Shown here piece by piece: positions 59,946-64,000 of a stretch of 64,000 nucleotides of DNA. Position 1 is the first letter of the stretch; each line of letters opens with the position of its first letter. Source of the DNA: Reyranella soli (GTDB taxonomy: Bacteria; Pseudomonadota; Alphaproteobacteria; Reyranellales; Reyranellaceae); contig NZ_BKAJ01000082.1 of assembly GCF_007992495.1 (NCBI RefSeq), positions 1 through 64,000 on the forward strand. Direction: 5' to 3'. The position numbers and the translations under genes are program-made. The notes under the pieces were generated by a model, which searched no databases, was not told the origin of the DNA, and worked only from the letters and a program-made list of their open reading frames with translations.

Positions 59946-61144
59946 TAATCCGCCGCCTTCGCCAGAATCGTCGGTGCTTGCACGCCGCCGCGCGCGAAGA
60001 TAGCGTCGATCTCGTTGGCGCTGTAGCCCAGCTCCTTCAGGATATCCGCACCGTTCTCGCCGGTGTGCGGAGCGTGCTGCTGGGCCTCGTGCTGCGAGGC
60101 CGGCGGCAGGCCCGGGATGTTGGCGACCGGCATGCGGCCGAAGCCGTCCTGCTCGATCCAGTCGATCGCGCCCGATTCCTTGACGTGCGGATGGTCGAGG
60201 TAGTCGGTGTAGTTGTTGACGCGCTCGCAGAACACTTCCTTGGGCTGCAGCAGCGCGATCCATTCCTCGGTGGTCTTGGACGGCATGGTCTCCTGCAGCG
60301 CCTTGATGATGCGCGGCGCATTCCTGATGCGCGCCTCGTGGCCCTGCAGCTCGGGATCGTTGGCGATGTCGTTGCGGCCGATCAGCTCGAACAATGCCTT
60401 GAAATGGTGTGGCCGCATGGCGCTCACCATGATGTAGCCGTTGGCCGTCTTGTAGCTGCCGGCCGGCATGTAGAGCGGCGGCGGCGTGCCGTTGGAGAAC
60501 ACCCATTCCATCAGCTTGGCGCCCTGGTAGGCGGCCGCCGCCTTCATCAGGCTGGAATCGATGTAGCTGCCTTCGCCGAAGCGCAACTGGCGCATCAGTG
60601 CCGGCGCCAGCGCCTGGAAGGTGTAGAGGCCGGTCGTGACGTCGACCGCGATCATGCCCTGCCGCCACGGCGTGCCGTCGGGCAGACGGTTCATCACCAT
60701 CATGCCGCTGAAGGCCTGGATCAGCCCGTCGACGGTCGGCCGCTTGCTGTAAGGCCCCGTCTGGCCGAAGCCCGACACCGAGCAGTAGACGACCTTGGGA
60801 TTGACCTTCTTGGCATCCTCGTAACCGAAGCCGAGGCGCGAGATGACGCCTGGCCTGAAGCTCTCGATGACGACGTTGGCCTTGGCCATCACCTTGTTCA
60901 CCACGGCCTTGCCGTCGGCCGACTTGAGGTCGAGCGCGATCGAGCGCTTGCCGCGGTTGAAGGCGACGGAGTGGGCGCAGTGATCGCCCTTGATCTCGCC
61001 CAGCGCGCGGCCCCAGTCGCCCTCGGGCGGCTCGATCTTGATGACGTCCGCGCCGTGCAAGGCCAGCAGCATCGTGGCATGCGGTCCGGCCACGCCCTGC
61101 GTGAAGTCGAGCACGGTGATGCCGTCGTACGCGCCTTTGATCAT
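59945..61144 (-). CDS. CaiB/BaiF CoA-transferase family protein
   Basis: A 399-residue type III CoA-transferase. GITVLDFTQGVAGPHATMLLALHGADVIKIEPPEGDWGR, FNRGKRSIALDLKSADGK and the catalytic-Asp segment RPTVDGLIQAFSGMM are diagnostic. It moves CoA between carboxylic acids, often activating a substrate for beta-oxidation. GGGAGGAG precedes the ATG. A palindrome AACGTACGTT lies 39-48 bp upstream of its start and is shared with the divergent hydrolase. Confidence 0.92.
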   Translation of the reverse strand: MIKGAYDGITVLDFTQGVAGPHATMLLALHGADVIKIEPPEGDWGRALGEIKGDHCAHSVAFNRGKRSIALDLKSADGKAVVNKVMAKANVVIESFRPGVISRLGFGYEDAKKVNPKVVYCSVSGFGQTGPYSKRPTVDGLIQAFSGMMVMNRLPDGTPWRQGMIAVDVTTGLYTFQALAPALMRQLRFGEGSYIDSSLMKAAAAYQGAKLMEWVFSNGTPPPLYMPAGSYKTANGYIMVSAMRPHHFKALFELIGRNDIANDPELQGHEARIRNAPRIIKALQETMPSKTTEEWIALLQPKEVFCERVNNYTDYLDHPHVKESGAIDWIEQDGFGRMPVANIPGLPPASQHEAQQHAPHTGENGADILKELGYSANEIDAIFARGGVQAPTILAKAAD

Positions 61145-61182
61145 GAACCCGCTCCTCCCACCCCACTCCTCCTGAGCGCCTG

Positions 61183-61192
61183 AACGTACGTT
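61183..61192. promoter_or_regulatory. Palindrome AACGTACGTT in divergent promoter region
   Basis: A perfect 10-bp dyad, extended as TGAACGTACGTTTA, lies between the CoA-transferase and alpha/beta hydrolase genes. TetR-type fatty-acid regulators use similar sites, but no such regulator is in this part of the window. Confidence 0.4.
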
Positions 61193-61337
61193 TACCGGCC
61201 GTAGGGGAGCAAGGTCCGACCTGCAGGGAAGCCATGCGCATGAAGAAAAGTTACGTCAACGCGCAGACTTCTTCGTTTGAGCGCGGTGTCGCCGCGGCCC
61301 AGTTATGTGCAGCTGCACCTAATTGGAGTTCCGGGCC

Positions 61338-62192
61338 ATGGCCGCTCTTCCCCTGCCGATCGCCGCTCTTGCCGCCGCCAGCCACGTCGCGCCGTCGCTG
61401 GTGGCGCCGTTCTTCCGCCGCATGATGTTGACGCCGCGCCGCCACGTGCGGCCGCCGCCGGTCCTGTCGCTGCCGAGCGCCGACCAGCGCATCGACCTCG
61501 GCGATGGCCTTGTCGCCTGGCGCTGGGGCCAGGGCCCGGTCGTGCTGCTGGTGCACGGCTTCGAGGGCAATCGCGCGCAGTTCGCCGCCTTCGTCGAGGC
61601 GCTGGTCGAGCGCGGCTTCGCGGCGGTCGCGCTCGACGTGCCGGCGCACGGCGAATCGGCTGGTGACGACCTGACGGCCGTGAAGTTCATCGCCGCCATC
61701 GAACGCACGCTGGCGCGGCTGTCGCCGGTTCATGCCGTGATCGGCCATTCGTTGGGCGCGGCGATGAGCCTCTACTCCGTCGCCCACACCGGCGGCGCCA
61801 ATCGCGTGGCGCTGATCTCTGCGCCGTCATCGCTGAAGCGCGAGCTCAATCGCTTCGCCTCGGCCGTCGGCCTCTCCGAGCGCGGCCGCAAGGCGTTCAT
61901 CGCCTCCGTCGAAAACCATGTCGGCCGGCCGGCTGCCGACTTCGACGTCACGCGCATCGCCGGCAAGGTCGACCTGCCGCTGCTCCTGGTGCACGATCAG
62001 AACGACCGGCAGGTCCCGATCCTCGAATCGGCCAGGACCGCTCACGTGCTGCCCGGCGCCGAGCTCATGGTGACGCGCGGCCTGGGACACAATCGCCTGC
62101 TGGCCGATCCCATCGTCGTGCGCGCGGTCGTCGACTTCGTCTCTCAGGAGACGCCCACTCAAGAGATGATGGGTAACGCCCGCACGATGTAG
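61338..62192 (+). CDS. Alpha/beta hydrolase
   Basis: A 284-residue hydrolase. HGFEGNRAQF gives the oxyanion hole, the nucleophile is Ser in VIGHSLGAA (about residue 140), the acid is Asp in LLVHDQNDRQVP and the base is His in GLGHNRLL. The N-terminal 30 residues are hydrophobic and could be a membrane-associated helix. GGAG precedes the ATG at 61338. Its 3' end overlaps the convergent DUF2848 gene by 34 bp. Substrate unknown. Confidence 0.87.
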   Translation: MAALPLPIAALAAASHVAPSLVAPFFRRMMLTPRRHVRPPPVLSLPSADQRIDLGDGLVAWRWGQGPVVLLVHGFEGNRAQFAAFVEALVERGFAAVALDVPAHGESAGDDLTAVKFIAAIERTLARLSPVHAVIGHSLGAAMSLYSVAHTGGANRVALISAPSSLKRELNRFASAVGLSERGRKAFIASVENHVGRPAADFDVTRIAGKVDLPLLLVHDQNDRQVPILESARTAHVLPGAELMVTRGLGHNRLLADPIVVRAVVDFVSQETPTQEMMGNARTM

Positions 62193-62824
62193 CTGTGCTC
62201 GAGCTTGCGGCCCAGCACCGGATCGTCGATCTCCATGTCGAAGCGCGACGAGGACCGGATGCCGCCGATCGCCGGCAGGGTGCCGCAGAACATCGCCACG
62301 CCCGCCGGTAGCCGCTTGTTGCCGTTGTTCCAGCCGGCGATCAGGTCGCGCGGCAGGCGCATCTTGGCCAAAAGCCCTTCCTGGTAGGGGACCTTCTTGC
62401 CGCCTTCCTCGATGAAGCTGCGCAGGATCAATTCGTCCCAATGCGGCTCGACATCCTCGAAGCGCCAGGCCGAGCGGCCGATCACCTTGGCGCAGACCTG
62501 CTTGGACTGCACGACGCCGTAGGTCTCGAGCTTGCGGTCGGTATGGTCGGCGCCGATCGTGACCCACAGCCGATCGGCCGTGCCGATCAGCACCGGCTCG
62601 GCCTCGCCCGACGTGTCGTCGCCCACGACCTGGATGGAATCGGCCTGGGTCAGCAGGCTCGCGGCGACGCGGTAGTACAGCGGCACCTTGGAGGGCGGCT
62701 GCACGCCGATCGCCTTCAGCTCCTCGATGTGATGTTCCAGGGCCGCGACATCGCGGCCGGTCCAGCCGGCGATTACCAGGTCATCGATGTCGTAAGCTCG
62801 GCCGTCGAGCTCGACGCGCGCCAT
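62159..62824 (-). CDS. DUF2848 family protein
   Basis: A 221-residue protein of the DUF2848 family, distantly similar to fumarylacetoacetate hydrolase-fold enzymes. ALEHHIEELKAIGVQPPSKVPLYYRV, VVGDDTSGEAEPVLI and SRFDMEIDDPVLGRKLEHSY are typical. Its ATG overlaps the stop of the DUF1445 gene by one base, so translation is coupled. It overlaps the hydrolase gene tail to tail. The pairing with DUF1445 suggests a shared metabolite, identity unknown. Confidence 0.85.
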   Translation of the reverse strand: MARVELDGRAYDIDDLVIAGWTGRDVAALEHHIEELKAIGVQPPSKVPLYYRVAASLLTQADSIQVVGDDTSGEAEPVLIGTADRLWVTIGADHTDRKLETYGVVQSKQVCAKVIGRSAWRFEDVEPHWDELILRSFIEEGGKKVPYQEGLLAKMRLPRDLIAGWNNGNKRLPAGVAMFCGTLPAIGGIRSSSRFDMEIDDPVLGRKLEHSYIVRALPIIS

Positions 62825-63624
62825 CAGAGGACGGCGAGCTGCGAATTCAACAGGTCGGTCACCAGCATGTAGCCCGGCGCGTGGGTGATGCAGAACTCGG
62901 GCTTCACCGTCGCCACAACCGACTGCGGGGTGACGCCGCAGGCCCAGAATACCGGCAGCTCGTCGTCTCGCACCGGTACGGCGTCGCCGTAGTCGGGCTT
63001 GGCGATGTCCTTGATGCCGATCATCTCGGGCTTGCCGAGATGCACGGGTGCGCCGTGCACCGAGGGGAAGCGCGTCGTCACCTGCACGGCGCGGATCGCG
63101 TCGGCCGGCTTGAACGGCCGCATCGATACCACCATCGGCCCATGGAACGGGCCGGCCGGCGTGCACTCGATGTTGGTCCGGTACATCGGCACGTTCACGT
63201 CGCAGCTCTGGTGGCGGATCTCGAGGCCGTTGTCGATCAGCGTCTCCTCGAAGGAGAAGGAGCAGCCCAGCACGAACGACACCAGATCGTCGCGCCACAC
63301 CTTCTTGAGGTCATCGACCTCCTCGATCAACTCGCCCTTCTTCCACACGCGATAGCGCGGGATGTCGGTGCGGATGTCGAGGTCCTCGCCCAGCATCGGC
63401 AGGCGCCAGTCGCCCGGCTCGGACTGGCCCAGCAAGGGGCAGGGTTTCGGATTGAGCATGCAGAAGCGCGTGAAGTCGGCCGCGAATTCCTTCGGCAGGA
63501 TCGCGAGATTGCCCTGCACATAGCCCGGCGCCATGCCCGCGGTCGGCTTGCGGAAGCCGCCGGCGCGGATGCGGCGGCGCGCGTCGCGGCCGGTCTCGCC
63601 CTTGATGCTGGTAATCGTGTCCAT
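62824..63624 (-). CDS. Putative hydro-lyase (DUF1445, D-glutamate cyclase-like)
   Basis: A 266-residue DUF1445 protein. [37 protein letters not shown] and [23 protein letters not shown] are the diagnostic stretches. The mitochondrial homologue (DGLUCY) converts D-glutamate to 5-oxo-D-proline, and bacterial members are annotated as hydro-lyases. It starts 9 bp after the SDR gene and overlaps DUF2848 by one base, forming an SDR-DUF1445-DUF2848 operon. Confidence 0.88.
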   Translation of the reverse strand: MDTITSIKGETGRDARRRIRAGGFRKPTAGMAPGYVQGNLAILPKEFAADFTRFCMLNPKPCPLLGQSEPGDWRLPMLGEDLDIRTDIPRYRVWKKGELIEEVDDLKKVWRDDLVSFVLGCSFSFEETLIDNGLEIRHQSCDVNVPMYRTNIECTPAGPFHGPMVVSMRPFKPADAIRAVQVTTRFPSVHGAPVHLGKPEMIGIKDIAKPDYGDAVPVRDDELPVFWACGVTPQSVVATVKPEFCITHAPGYMLVTDLLNSQLAVL

Positions 63625-63633
63625 TGGCTGCTC

Positions 63634-64000
63634 CTACACGTGCTGGCCGCCGTTGATCTGGATCTCGGCGCCGCTGACATAGCTCGCGCCCTTCTCGCAC
63701 AGGAAGTGGATCACATCAGCCACTTCGTCAGGCGTGCCCAGACGGCGCATCGGGATCTGCTCCTCGACGATCTTCTCGGTGCCGGGCGACAGGATCGACG
63801 TGTCGATCTCGCCGGGCGCGATCGCATTGACGCGAATGCCGCGTGGGCCGAAGTCATGCGCCATCTCGCGCGTCAGCGCCGCCAGCGCCGCCTTCGACGT
63901 GGCATAGGCGGAGCCGGCAAAGGGATGCACGCGGCTGCCGGCGATCGACGTGACGTTGACCACGCAGCCGCGCGCTTCCGACAGCTCTTTCATGAGGCCG
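63634..64000 (-). CDS. SDR family oxidoreductase, N terminus beyond the window
   Basis: The visible C-terminal ~120 residues contain the SDR active site: VVNVTSIAG for the catalytic Ser and SAYATSKAALAALTREMA for Tyr and Lys. They also hold IRVNAIAPGEIDTSIL and the C-terminal FLCEKGASYVSGAEIQINGGQHV. This is a classical 3-oxoacyl-ACP-reductase-like SDR. The frame stays open through the end of the window, so the Rossmann start is missing. It is the first visible gene of the operon with DUF1445 and DUF2848. Confidence 0.9.
   Translation of the reverse strand, partial: GLMKELSEARGCVVNVTSIAGSRVHPFAGSAYATSKAALAALTREMAHDFGPRGIRVNAIAPGEIDTSILSPGTEKIVEEQIPMRRLGTPDEVADVIHFLCEKGASYVSGAEIQINGGQHV

Overview
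This is a high-GC chromosomal window. It most likely comes from a soil or freshwater alphaproteobacterium of the Reyranella/Bradyrhizobium kind. That placement is an inference from gene content and style: DUF1127 proteins, LLM oxidoreductases, IorAB-type molybdenum hydroxylase, CaiB/BaiF enzymes, many one-gene regulators and interspersed extragenic palindromes. I see no rRNA, tRNA, phage, transposase or CRISPR array. Coding density is high and about 63 genes are supported.

Layout. 0-3.5 kb: an LLM oxidoreductase, then a minus-strand padR-chrA-cytochrome c-VOC run behind a perfect 17-bp palindrome. 3.7-14.5 kb: a molybdopterin oxidoreductase divergent from a MocR regulator, a LysR/MFS divergent pair, a LuxR-type regulator, a second MFS carrier and a Baeyer-Villiger-type monooxygenase. 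14.7-20 kb: emrA-emrB-like drug efflux followed closely by a cobinamide amidohydrolase (CbiZ family), a lipocalin-like protein and an alpha/beta hydrolase. 20-22.8 kb: a TetR/peroxiredoxin-like divergent pair with two operators, a 566-bp gap holding a strong promoter and a structured RNA candidate, and a DUF2167 protein. 22.9-29.7 kb: an M20 deacylase with a DapA-like lyase/aldolase, then (minus) VOC, MaoC, leuC, leuD and an EamA exporter.

29.8-43 kb: a 959-residue winged-helix/ATPase/TPR regulator, an SDR, then a tight plus-strand run of cytochrome P460-like protein, 2Fe-2S subunit, molybdenum hydroxylase large subunit, RND adaptor and RND pump. This is a plausible oxidise-and-export module. 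Two DUF1127 genes follow, separated by an intrinsic terminator. 43-50 kb: a GcvA-type LysR, an LLM-MarR operon, a PPOX protein, a MetE-like methyltransferase and an adenylate cyclase. 50-64 kb: a catabolic/transport neighbourhood with an Asp/Glu racemase homologue lacking both usual cysteines, a fatty acid desaturase, a four-gene polyamine/amino-acid type ABC importer, two paralogous amidohydrolases, a proline racemase family epimerase, a CoA-transferase, DUF2848 and DUF1445 proteins and a partial SDR.

The least explained layer is non-coding. At least four families of short palindromic elements recur between genes, and two of them sit on start codons (emrB and an ABC permease). Most local regulators have a clear palindrome in their own promoter region. 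The 21.4-21.7 kb gap has a near-consensus promoter followed by 17-bp and 6-bp hairpins.
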